From an uncultured Eubacteriales bacterium (GTDB lineage: Bacteria; Bacillota; Clostridia; Oscillospirales; CAG-272): a stretch of DNA of 64,000 bases. The translations under genes were made by a program, and so were the position numbers. Positions 57,188 to 64,000 of this stretch are shown here, one piece after another (position 1 is the stretch's first letter; each line of letters starts with the position of its first letter). The DNA lies in assembly GCA_934525675.1 (NCBI GenBank), contig CAKSZH010000010.1:1-64000 (forward strand). Direction: 5' to 3'. The notes under the pieces were generated by a model. The model saw nothing but the letters and a program-made list of their open reading frames with translations, was not told where the DNA came from and did not search any database.

Positions 57188-57216
57188 TTGACATAGGCAT
57201 GATTTCATGATATAAT
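57188..57216 (+). promoter_or_regulatory. Consensus sigma-A promoter of the small gene before dinB
   Basis: TTGACA (57188-57193), 17-bp spacer, TATAAT (57211-57216). An AATTCC/GGAATT dyad (57214-57231) overlaps the -10 box and start region and could be an operator. Confidence 0.9.
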
Positions 57217-57253
57217 TCCAATAAAGGAATTATCGAAGCGAAGAGGAGTGGCG

Positions 57254-57535
57254 ATGATGAAACGAATCCGGATTCCGCTGGCAGTGGAGGCTGTGTTCCG
57301 CACGGACGGCAGTCTTTTGCCGAGGAGACTGTTTGTGGACGGGCAGAGCTTCCGGATCGGACGGGTGCTCCGCGTTATGCCGTTCTGTCCGCCGGGGGTC
57401 GGTTGCATTGCACCCATCCGCTACACCGTAGAGGTGGATGGACGGGAAAAGGAACTGTACTACGAGCCAGAGACGGGAACGTGGTTTTCGGTCCGGGAGA
57501 GGCGCGGAGAAACACGGTACAGAAACGACCGGTAA
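57254..57535 (+). CDS. Small unrecognised protein, 93 aa, upstream of dinB
   Basis: The ORF has a consensus promoter and AGAGGAG before ATG 57254 (ATG 57257 is equally possible), so it is probably real. The product is basic with a beta-rich look: LFVDGQSFRIGRVLRVMPF, RYTVEVDGREKELYYEPETG and TWFSVRERR. The pattern of an inner beta strand plus LYYxxxTGTWF resembles small DUF6504-type proteins that occur near Y-family polymerases, but I am not certain. The 264 bases between it and dinB hold no gene I can support, so co-transcription is possible. Confidence 0.65.
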   Translation: MMKRIRIPLAVEAVFRTDGSLLPRRLFVDGQSFRIGRVLRVMPFCPPGVGCIAPIRYTVEVDGREKELYYEPETGTWFSVRERRGETRYRNDR

Positions 57536-57799
57536 CGGCGGAAATCGACAAACGATGAGAATCGGGACAGAAAAAAGCAACGTAAAAATCCGGGACCGGT
57601 CGGGATGGTGCGGAAACGGAAAACAAGGTGGCGCGCCGGACTATAAGAACGGATCGGACGAGCGATTCGTGCTGACCGCGGATCGGCGGGAATCCCGGTG
57701 CGCATGAGCGAAATCATAGAATTGCCCGGCGCCAGCTGCGCTCCGGTGGCGTGAGACTGTAAGACGGTATACAAACATTCAAAGAAGGGAGGACGGCTG

Positions 57800-59059
57800 A
57801 TGAAATCTGAAAAAACAATGCAGGACCGCGTGATCCTGCACAGCGATTTCAACTGTTTCTACGCTTCCGTCGAAACGGCGCTCCACCCGGAGTACCGCGG
57901 ACAGCCGATTGCCGTCTGCGGGAGTACCGAGGAGCGGCACGGAATCGTCCTTGCCAAATCCGAACCCGCCAAGCGGGCGGGGGTGAAAACGGGAATGACC
58001 AATGCCGAAGCATTGTCTCTTTGTCCCGGGCTTCTCATCGTTCCGCCGCACTTCGAGGTTTACGCAAAATTCTCCCGCATGGCGCGGAAGATCTACGCGC
58101 GCTATACCGATCTGATTGAGCCGTTCGGCATGGACGAGTGCTGGCTGGATGTGACAGGCAGTACGCGCCTGTTCGGGAGCGGTGAGGAGATCGCCGAGAA
58201 TATCCGCAGGACCATCCGGGAGGAGCTGGGGCTGACGGTCAGCGTCGGCGTGTCCTTCAATAAGGTGTTCGCAAAGCTCGCGTCGGACTTGAAGAAGCCG
58301 GACGCGGTGAGCGTCGTGTCGCGCGAGAATTTTCGGGACATGCTGTACCCCCTCCCGGTTTCGGCTCTTCTGTACGTCGGGCGGGCGACGCTTGGCCGGC
58401 TGAACGTGTGGGGCATCCGTACCATCGGAGACCTTGCCGCGACAGACCCGGCACTGCTCCGCGAGCTGCTCGGTGTCAACGGGCTGTCGCTCTGGAATGC
58501 CGCGAACGGACTGGATTCCTCTCCCGTGGCACACATGGATGACCGTACCCCCGCCAAAAGTCTCAGCCACGGCGTGACCTGCAGTGCGGACCTGACAGAC
58601 GCGGACGCGGTGCGCCATGTGATTCTGGAGCTTTCGCAAAGTCTTACGGGGCGGCTTCGGGATGAGAAAATGTCGGCGCTCGGTGTCGAGTTGTATGTAA
58701 AGAACAGCGACCTCGGCGGGGAGCGGTTCAGTACCCGGTTGCCGGAGCCGACGCAGAGCCCGTCGGCAATCACCCGCGCCGCCGATGAGATCTTCCGTAA
58801 AAATTACCGTTGGCGAAAAAATGTCCGTGCTGTGACGGTGGCGCTTACGCCGCTCTGCCCGGAGGATCAGCCGTTTCAGCCGGACCTGTTCCGTGACGAA
58901 GCGGCGATTGCAAAGCGGGACAAAATGGACGGTACGGTAGACGTGATCCGGCGGAAATTCGGCTCGCGCTCCATTCTGCCGGCGGAACTGCTCCGGCCCT
59001 CGCCGGTCCCCGAGGATAGTGACAGGGAAACGGTTCTTCCCGGCGGCGGACACCGGTGA
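57800..59059 (+). CDS. dinB: DNA polymerase IV (Y-family)
   Basis: This error-prone translesion polymerase has 419 aa. Catalytic motifs are HSDFNCFYASVE (first Asp, about 14-25), FGMDECWLDVTG (Asp-Glu, about 108-119) and the steric/finger region GIVLAKSEPAKRAGVKTGM. The HhH-containing thumb (YVGRATLGRLNVWGIRTIGD) and little-finger domain (about 240-350) follow, with a C-terminal ~60-residue tail. GGGAGG precedes ATG 57800. It shares the group of unusual clostridial DinB proteins that start with HSDFNCFYASVE rather than HVDMDAFFASVE. No LexA-like box is obvious upstream. Confidence 0.94.
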   Translation: MKSEKTMQDRVILHSDFNCFYASVETALHPEYRGQPIAVCGSTEERHGIVLAKSEPAKRAGVKTGMTNAEALSLCPGLLIVPPHFEVYAKFSRMARKIYARYTDLIEPFGMDECWLDVTGSTRLFGSGEEIAENIRRTIREELGLTVSVGVSFNKVFAKLASDLKKPDAVSVVSRENFRDMLYPLPVSALLYVGRATLGRLNVWGIRTIGDLAATDPALLRELLGVNGLSLWNAANGLDSSPVAHMDDRTPAKSLSHGVTCSADLTDADAVRHVILELSQSLTGRLRDEKMSALGVELYVKNSDLGGERFSTRLPEPTQSPSAITRAADEIFRKNYRWRKNVRAVTVALTPLCPEDQPFQPDLFRDEAAIAKRDKMDGTVDVIRRKFGSRSILPAELLRPSPVPEDSDRETVLPGGGHR

Positions 59060-59278
59060 GGTAAGCGATACGCCTGCCCGATGTTTCCGGTTGCAATGCC
59101 GCCGGACCCGTTTTTCAACTCCGCCCGGCTTGCGGCGGGAGAATCCGTGCGTTTTTGCGGTTTTTCGCGCTTTCTCTGCGCCCGCCCGGCTTGCGCCGAT
59201 CTGTGGATCCGCCCGGGCTGCAGCCCCGTCACCCGCATTTTCTTCCCGCATATACTGGGAACATACGGAGGTGACGGC

Positions 59279-59839
59279 ATGATCGTTGAGAAACCTTATG
59301 ACCGCGAACGGGCGGTCGAATACGCGAGGCGCTGGGCACTGTCGCGCAACCCATTGTTCATTGATTTCACCGGAATCGGCGGGAACTGTACCAATTTTGT
59401 CTCCCAGGCAATCTACGCGGGGCTTTGCTCGATGAACTATACCCCCGATTTCGGTTGGTATTACATTACAAGCACCGATCGCGCCCCCGCCTGGGCGGGC
59501 GTGGATTACTTTTACGATTATTTCACCGGGAATCCCGAATTCACTGCCGCCAACGGCGGGGTCGGTCCTTATGGGATGGAGGTTCCGCGCGAGGCGGTCA
59601 TGCCCGGCGACGCGGCACAGCTCGCCCGCGAGGACGGTACCTTTTATCACACGGTCATCGTCATCGGTTTCCGCGGGGACGAGATCCTTGTTGCGGCGCA
59701 GTCGGACAACGCGCTTGACCGCCCGCTGTCCACCTATACCGCCGCGGCGTCCATGCGCTACATTCATATTCTCGGCGCTCGCATTGACCTGTCCGAGAAC
59801 GATTGCTTTGAGAATCTGATCAACGGCGTCTCGCTCTGA
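59279..59839 (+). CDS. Putative amidase-domain (Amidase_6) protein
   Basis: The 186-aa product matches the Amidase_6 pattern found in spore and wall-associated proteins of Firmicutes. It starts YDRERAVEYARRWALSRNP, then has catalytic Cys in GGNCTNFVSQAIYAG, a PDFGWYY segment, His in FYHTVIVIGF and a late Asn in SDNALDRPLSTY. The fold is papain-like. GGAGGTGA precedes ATG 59279. With this start there is no signal peptide; the frame is open upstream to 59081, but that part looks like non-coding translation. The function is presumably hydrolysis of a peptide or wall amide. It follows dinB by 219 bases. Confidence 0.85.
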   Translation: MIVEKPYDRERAVEYARRWALSRNPLFIDFTGIGGNCTNFVSQAIYAGLCSMNYTPDFGWYYITSTDRAPAWAGVDYFYDYFTGNPEFTAANGGVGPYGMEVPREAVMPGDAAQLAREDGTFYHTVIVIGFRGDEILVAAQSDNALDRPLSTYTAAASMRYIHILGARIDLSENDCFENLINGVSL

Positions 59840-59875
59840 CGCGCGGTATTTTTTACCGAAAGTTTTGTAAAAAAC

Positions 59876-59904
59876 GTGACAAACCAAGGAAAGTGTGATA
59901 AAAT
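59876..59904 (+). promoter_or_regulatory. Sigma-A promoter of the SGNH hydrolase gene
   Basis: GTGACA (59876-59881), 17-bp spacer, TAAAAT (59899-59904). A small GGCGG/CCGCC hairpin lies in the leader (about 59909-59929). Confidence 0.7.
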
Positions 59905-59960
59905 GAGGAAGGCGGTCTCAAAGCCGCCTATCTGCAATGATAAAAAGGGGACAGTTACTT

Positions 59961-60617
59961 ATGAAACTTGAAAATATCAAGGCTAATTTCCTTGGTGACA
60001 GCATCACGGAGGGTTGCGGCGTTGCGGACATAGAAAATGTGTTCTGGAATCGCCTGAAAAAGACCTATCACATGGCAGAAGCGCGCGGTTACGGCATCGG
60101 CGGCACCCGCATTGCCCGTCAGGGAACCGACCGCACGCCCGGCTGGGACCTTGACTTTTGCTCCCGCGTGGACGATCTGGATCCCGATGCAGATCTGGTC
60201 GTGGTGTTCGGCGGGACCAACGACTTCGGTCACGGCGACGTTTCTCTCGGCAGCTTCTGCGACCGCGAAAATACCTCGTTTTACGGTGCCTGCCGCCTGA
60301 TGATGGAAAAGCTGATCACCAAATATCCCGGAAAGCCGATCGTGATTCTGACGCCTCTCCACCGACTTGGCGAAGAGGGCTTCCACGGCGACGGAAGCAA
60401 GGCGCAGCTGAGCGAGCCGCTGATTGCTTATGTGCGGGCGATCCGCGAGGTTGCGGAACACTATTCGCTTCCCGTGCTTGACCTGTGGTCGGTCAGCGGG
60501 CTGCAGCCCGCAGTTCCCGCGATCAAAGAAAATTTTGTTCCCGACGGATTGCATCCCAACGACAGGGGACACGAAATTCTTGCCGCTCGCATCGGCGCGT
60601 TCCTCGAAAGTCTCTGA
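59961..60617 (+). CDS. SGNH/GDSL-family hydrolase
   Basis: The 218-aa protein is an esterase-fold enzyme. Block I is FLGDSITEG (nucleophilic Ser, about 11-19), block II YGIGGTRIA, block III VVFGGTNDFGHG and block V VPDGLHPNDRGHE (Asp and His). It has no signal peptide, so it acts in the cytoplasm; substrates in this superfamily range from acetylated sugars to lipids. AAGGGG lies 10 bases before ATG 59961. A promoter and a terminator flank it, so it is monocistronic. Confidence 0.92.
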   Translation: MKLENIKANFLGDSITEGCGVADIENVFWNRLKKTYHMAEARGYGIGGTRIARQGTDRTPGWDLDFCSRVDDLDPDADLVVVFGGTNDFGHGDVSLGSFCDRENTSFYGACRLMMEKLITKYPGKPIVILTPLHRLGEEGFHGDGSKAQLSEPLIAYVRAIREVAEHYSLPVLDLWSVSGLQPAVPAIKENFVPDGLHPNDRGHEILAARIGAFLESL

Positions 60618-60661
60618 TCCGGTGTTTGTTCCGGAGTACAATTGATCCGTTGTTCCCGATT

Positions 60662-60691
60662 GCAAAAGCCCGGCGTTTGCCGGGCTTTTGC
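60662..60691 (+). terminator. Terminator after the SGNH gene
   Basis: A 13-bp perfect stem, GCAAAAGCCCGGC with GCCGGGCTTTTGC, has loop GTTT; the T-run is part of the stem end. Confidence 0.85.
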
Positions 60692-60806
60692 CTGGAAAGC
60701 GGTTCCTTTTTTTGCGGCAGATGCGTGTTTCCTGTGTCGCTTGTCGCCGGTTTTAGCCGCTTCCGGATACGGCTTTTGCATGATCCTTCCATAATTTGTT
60801 TGTGGC

Positions 60807-60835
60807 TTGACAAAAGTCGACGGACGTGCTATAAT
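60807..60835 (+). promoter_or_regulatory. Consensus sigma-A promoter of the small membrane protein
   Basis: TTGACA (60807-60812), 17-bp spacer, TATAAT (60830-60835). Confidence 0.92.
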
Positions 60836-60894
60836 ACAGTCGCGTCTGAAGAGAGCGCAATTGTTCGGGAAAACCGACGGAGAGGAGAGTGTCA

Positions 60895-61374
60895 TTGACG
60901 ATGGATCTCGGCGTTTTGTTCCTCGGGCTGATTTATCTGGTCGCGGGCATTGCGACAATGTGGTTCCTGAAGAAATCCGGTATGACGCTCGCCGCCATGG
61001 TCTATGCGGTTGCCTTTGCGGTTCTTGCTCTCTACATTCCCGTTGCTGCCGGCTGTAACCTGATGGTCCGGCTGGTGCAGCTTTTTGCAGACTCTTCGAC
61101 CGCAACCTATTTCGCGGAGTTCATCAACGAGCCGCTCGGAATGCTGAATTCCTATGTCACCGTTTCCTATGTGGCGGCACTGGCACTCTCCCTGTTTGTA
61201 ACGTTTTCAACGGTATTTCTGGCGATCAAGGTCGTCGGAGTCGTTCGTCGTTTCTTTTGCCGCGAACCCGCGACCTTCTCCGGGAGAGGGAAGCGTAAAA
61301 CGGAATCCTTTGCGAAGCGTTCGCTTTATACAAGCGTTCCGTTTCGCTATGTGTTCTGCAGATATAATTGTTGA
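60895..61374 (+). CDS. Small integral membrane protein of unknown function
   Basis: The product (159 aa from TTG 60895; ATG 60901 and GTG 60889 are alternatives in frame) has three hydrophobic helices: LGVLFLGLIYLVAGIATMWF, then AAMVYAVAFAVLALYIPVAA and YVAALALSLFVTFSTVFLAI. A basic, Cys-containing C-terminal tail follows. GAGGAG sits six bases from TTG 60895. I do not recognise a family. The consensus promoter supports expression. The tail after residue ~125 (RRFFCREPATFSGRGKRKTE) may be a read-through of poorly conserved DNA. Confidence 0.7.
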   Translation: MTMDLGVLFLGLIYLVAGIATMWFLKKSGMTLAAMVYAVAFAVLALYIPVAAGCNLMVRLVQLFADSSTATYFAEFINEPLGMLNSYVTVSYVAALALSLFVTFSTVFLAIKVVGVVRRFFCREPATFSGRGKRKTESFAKRSLYTSVPFRYVFCRYNC

Positions 61375-61588
61375 TCCGAAGCGCATCAACGCCTGACGGC
61401 ATTCCGGGAATCACGGAGTGTCTTGTTTTGCCGCGGTCATGACCGATGACCGGGTTTTGGCGGTATGCGTTTTTTGTGCGTCCGGATTTTCCGCGGTACT
61501 CCCGACAGGGGACAGACAGAAAGCGGAACGCGCAAGCAAAGGTCAAAGTTATATTCAAAAAACACAGAAATAAGGAGATTATTATCCT

Positions 61589-63166
61589 ATGCTGAATCGC
61601 AAAAAGCACGGCTTTACCGTGGTAGAGCTTGTCATCGTGATCGCAGTGATCGCAATTCTTGCGGCAGTGCTGATCCCCACCTTTATCGGAATCGTCAACA
61701 GCGCGAAGATGTCCGCTGACACCACGCTCATCCGCAATCTGAACACCGCCCTGAAAATGGATAAGCCGAACGAAAAGCACGTGAATATGTCCGAAGCACT
61801 GGCGGCTGTTGAGAAAAATGGCTATGATGTCGGAAAAATCAACGCCTCCAAGACCGGCAATGAGATCCTTTGGGACAGCGTGAACGACTGTTTCGTTTAC
61901 CTCAAGAAGAATACGGATGGCAGTGAAGAACTGATTTACGCTCCGGAAAACAAAAATCCGGAGAAAGCCGAAAAGTATCAGTACTGGGTCATCGCAAGCG
62001 AGCCGAGCACAACCTATTCGACGTATCTGAACAGTGAATATACCGCCGCTACCGTAACCGTTCCCGACGGTGTCGGTCTGGATGTCGGTGCCGCTCCCAA
62101 TGTTACCGAAGTTACATACAGCAGTGAATCGGGTAACACCGTTGTGCTTTATACCCATGGCGGAGCGATGACCGTCAACGCTGCCAACGCAACCGTTCAC
62201 CACTACGGCGAAGCGGAGCAGGCTACCATCACCGCAGTCAAGAATGAATCCTATCACGAATTCGGTGTGGTTACTATTCTTAAGATCGAAGCAGGTCGTG
62301 TCGTTGTGGAGAACTCCGCAACCGTTTCTGCTCTGATTGCAACTTCCGACACCGTCAAGGTGGAAGTCCCGAAGGATTCCAAGACCGCTGTTTTCGCACC
62401 CGAAGGCACCGATGTCGGTGAAGCAACAATCAAGGGCGATCCCAATGACATGAAGGCATCCGGTATCGGTTCCGGCACCAAAGACGATCCTTTCCTGATC
62501 GCAACTCCCGAACAGGCGCTGGATATGGAGAATATGAAGAATTCGAAGGGCTTCTTCAAGCTCGTTGCGGACATTGTCGTGCCGGATGAGATCTATCTTG
62601 CCGGTAAGACCTATACCATCGACCTGAACGGTCACAGCCTCAAGCTGGTATATGGTGAGGGCGTGAAGCCGAACAACGGTTCGGTTCTGTATATCGGCGG
62701 TAAGAAAGGAAATTTGACCATCAACGACAGCAGTGAGGCCCAGACAGGCGCAGTGATCGGTTCTGATAAAACCTATCCCAATAAGGTCACAAGTGCGGTG
62801 CGCGCCGGTAACTATGGCAAACTGACTATCAACGGCGGACATTTTTACGGTATGTCGGAGGGCACTTCCTGCATATTTGTATATACGAATATGTCTTCCA
62901 GTTCCAAGGCAACGGTAGTAATCAACGGCGGTACTTTTGAAACCGCTTCGCCGAGTAATGGTACTTATTTTGTTCTGAACCATCAGGATAGTGCAACCGG
63001 TGGCTGCACAATCACCGTCAACGGCGGCAGATTCAAGAACTACAATCCCGGTGTTACCGTAGTCGATCCCGTTAATGCCAAAACCGGCAAAATCGTTCTT
63101 GGCGCAGGTTGCACCACAAACGAAGAAAAGGACGGCTCCGACACCTGGTATGTCGTTTCCAAATAA
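61589..63166 (+). CDS. Type IV pilin-like N-terminus fused to a large beta-rich domain
   Basis: The first 30 residues form a class III prepilin signal: KKHGFTVVELVIVIAVIAIL, with cleavage expected between Gly8 and Phe9 and Glu at mature position 5, followed by AAVLIPTF. The rest of the 525-aa protein is far longer than a pilin (150-200 aa). After a linker region, residues ~150-280 are Thr/Val-rich beta strands. Residues ~285-525 look like a right-handed beta-helix with rungs such as LTINGGHFYG, VVINGGTFET and ITVNGGRFKN. It is probably a surface-displayed pseudopilin or adhesin processed by a PilD-type peptidase. No pilus assembly gene is in the window. AAGGAG lies upstream of ATG 61589. Base composition appears less GC-rich than its neighbours. 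Confidence 0.82.
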   Translation: MLNRKKHGFTVVELVIVIAVIAILAAVLIPTFIGIVNSAKMSADTTLIRNLNTALKMDKPNEKHVNMSEALAAVEKNGYDVGKINASKTGNEILWDSVNDCFVYLKKNTDGSEELIYAPENKNPEKAEKYQYWVIASEPSTTYSTYLNSEYTAATVTVPDGVGLDVGAAPNVTEVTYSSESGNTVVLYTHGGAMTVNAANATVHHYGEAEQATITAVKNESYHEFGVVTILKIEAGRVVVENSATVSALIATSDTVKVEVPKDSKTAVFAPEGTDVGEATIKGDPNDMKASGIGSGTKDDPFLIATPEQALDMENMKNSKGFFKLVADIVVPDEIYLAGKTYTIDLNGHSLKLVYGEGVKPNNGSVLYIGGKKGNLTINDSSEAQTGAVIGSDKTYPNKVTSAVRAGNYGKLTINGGHFYGMSEGTSCIFVYTNMSSSSKATVVINGGTFETASPSNGTYFVLNHQDSATGGCTITVNGGRFKNYNPGVTVVDPVNAKTGKIVLGAGCTTNEEKDGSDTWYVVSK

Positions 63167-63216
63167 GCCGGACCTTTGCTGAAACAAGCATTGACTGTGT
63201 GAAAACACCGTCAGTC

Positions 63217-63255
63217 AAAAATCCCCCGTGGAGTTCATCTCCACGGGGGATTTTT
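63217..63255. terminator. Bidirectional terminator between the pilin-like gene and gluQ
   Basis: A 17-bp perfect stem (63217-63233/63239-63255) has core ATCCCCCGTGGAG and A- and T-runs at its ends, so it works in both directions between convergent genes. Confidence 0.93.
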
Positions 63256-63308
63256 CTCTGTTATGTTCCTGTCCGCCGGGCGAAGTCTGCAAGCAAGACA
63301 GGGCGCTG

Positions 63309-64000
63309 TTACATCCTTACGTCGTCCCGCGGTATCTTCCTCCAGTCAAATTCCGGGAGCAGTTCGTGAAGTGTCAGCGGCTCGGGGCGGTCAATGAGAT
63401 TCACTGCGCACGCAAGCTGCCCGATGAGCGCCTCCGGCGTGCCGTAGCGTTCCCGCAGGGCGCCGGCATCCGTGTCGCCGTCGCGCTTGGACAGCCGTTT
63501 CCCATCGGGGGAGAGCAGGAGCGGAATGTGGTAAAACTTCGGGACAGGAAAGCCGAACATCCGGTACAGCCAGATCTGCCGCGGGGTGGAGGAGAGCAGA
63601 TCCCTGCCGCGCACCACTTCGCTGACGTGTGATAAACCGTCGTCCACGACGACGGCAAGCTGATAAGCGTACACGCCGTCCGCGCGCCTGACCACAAAAT
63701 CCGTGCAGTCACGTGCGAGGTTTTCCCGATAGTTTCCCTGTACGCCGTCCGAAAACGCAATGTCCGTGTCCGGTACCATCACGCGGTATGCGGGGGCACG
63801 GTCGGAGTCCGGCTTTTGCCCCGAAAGAAAGAGCTTCCGGCACCTCCCGTCATAGAGCACCTGCCCGTCGCTTCCGTGCGGTGCGGTGGCGGCATGGAGC
63901 GCGGCGCGGGAGCAATAGCAGGGATAGATCAGCCCCGCGTCGCAAAGCCGTTTGTAATAGGTTTCGTAAACAGGGAAGCGATTTGACTGAAAGCTGTCAC
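63309..64000 (-). CDS. gluQ: Glutamyl-Q tRNA(Asp) synthetase, partial (5' end outside window)
   Basis: GluQ-RS attaches glutamate to the queuosine base at position 34 of tRNA-Asp. Only the last ~230 residues are inside the window; the frame stays open to the edge at 64000. Visible features are QSNRFPVYETYYKRLCDAGL, the zinc site CYCSR with the later LYDGRCR (C-x-C...Y-x3-C), VRRADGVYAYQLAVVVDD with the class I active site, and the KMSKS equivalent KRLSKRDGD. The protein ends about 60 residues later, without the anticodon-binding domain of true GluRS, and this distinguishes the two. It fits with tgt (queuosine insertion) elsewhere in the window. Confidence 0.88.
   Translation of the reverse strand, partial: DSFQSNRFPVYETYYKRLCDAGLIYPCYCSRAALHAATAPHGSDGQVLYDGRCRKLFLSGQKPDSDRAPAYRVMVPDTDIAFSDGVQGNYRENLARDCTDFVVRRADGVYAYQLAVVVDDGLSHVSEVVRGRDLLSSTPRQIWLYRMFGFPVPKFYHIPLLLSPDGKRLSKRDGDTDAGALRERYGTPEALIGQLACAVNLIDRPEPLTLHELLPEFDWRKIPRDDVRM

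Noticed and set aside
57438..57707. 89-codon plus-strand frame after the small gene before dinB
   Set aside because: It overlaps the small gene in another frame, lacks a ribosome site, and its Arg/Gly-rich product looks like non-coding translation.

Overview
The window looks like a stretch of chromosome from a GC-rich, spore-lineage member of the Clostridia (Bacillota), probably an uncultured gut-type organism; the class is an inference. It rests on gene content and order: miaB-ricA(ymcA)-mutS-mutL, dgt-dnaG-rpoD, the sporulation pair spoIIGA-sigE, RNase M5, a YfmF/YfmH peptidase pair and typical sigma-A promoters (TTGACA-17-TATAAT) with strong GGAGG ribosome sites and frequent GTG/TTG starts. 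Almost all of it is core housekeeping DNA. I see no phage, transposase, CRISPR array, rRNA or defence island.

Layout. 1-325: tRNA-fMet and tRNA-Leu(TAA) on the minus strand, with promoter and terminator. 349-2471: an unrecognised protein and, convergent to it, a leucine-rich-repeat lipoprotein, separated by a perfect 42-bp palindrome. 2603-7064: a ComM/YifB-type AAA protein, a cation efflux protein and citrate synthase. 7199-10589: a PHP-type histidinol phosphatase, an O-antigen-ligase-like membrane protein and an anchored protein with cell-wall-binding repeats. 10609-12467 (minus): an SPFH/band-7 membrane protein and tRNA-Leu(GAG), separated by two nearly identical 130-bp repeats that each end in a copy of the tRNA 3' end. 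12533-24728: a long co-directional block for tRNA modification (miaB, tgt), mismatch repair (mutS, mutL), a SecB-like chaperone, a HAD phosphatase and TldD/TldE. 24774-29620: exonuclease, DUF2007 protein, thiI, a phosphoribosyltransferase and an archaeal-type aspartyl-tRNA synthetase. 29761-32771: a DUF975 membrane protein and a secreted CHAP-SH3-repeat protein. 32773-36078: a U32 tRNA-hydroxylation-type protein, uppP, RNase M5 and tRNA-Glu(CTC). 36366-38036: aldo/keto reductase and divergent MerR regulator around a textbook MerR operator. 38139-43048: spoIIGA, sigE, rpmE, hflX, a YigZ/IMPACT protein and a Nudix hydrolase. 43429-47530: dgt-dnaG-rpoD. 47687-50769: a large solute-binding lipoprotein with an inserted four-fold repeat and a HAD protein. 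50812-56923: yfmF-yfmH-lgt-folD and a D,D-carboxypeptidase, packed with short overlaps. 57188-61374: a small unknown protein, DNA polymerase IV, an Amidase_6 protein, an SGNH hydrolase and a small membrane protein. 61589-63255: a type IV pilin-like N-terminus fused to a large beta-rich domain. 63309-64000: the 3' part of glutamyl-Q tRNA(Asp) synthetase on the minus strand, cut by the window edge.

Together the genes serve replication initiation and transcription (dnaG, rpoD), DNA repair (mutS, mutL, dinB), tRNA maturation and modification (miaB, tgt, thiI, U32 protein, gluQ), envelope biogenesis (uppP, lgt, D,D-carboxypeptidase, cell-wall-binding proteins) and mother-cell sporulation control (spoIIGA, sigE). 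The least ordinary features are the repeats that copy a tRNA tail next to tRNA-Leu(GAG), the repeat insertion in the solute-binding lipoprotein, the pilin fusion, the acidic tail on Lgt, and the fresh-looking 30-bp duplication at the uppP start. I did not find a clear new multi-gene system.
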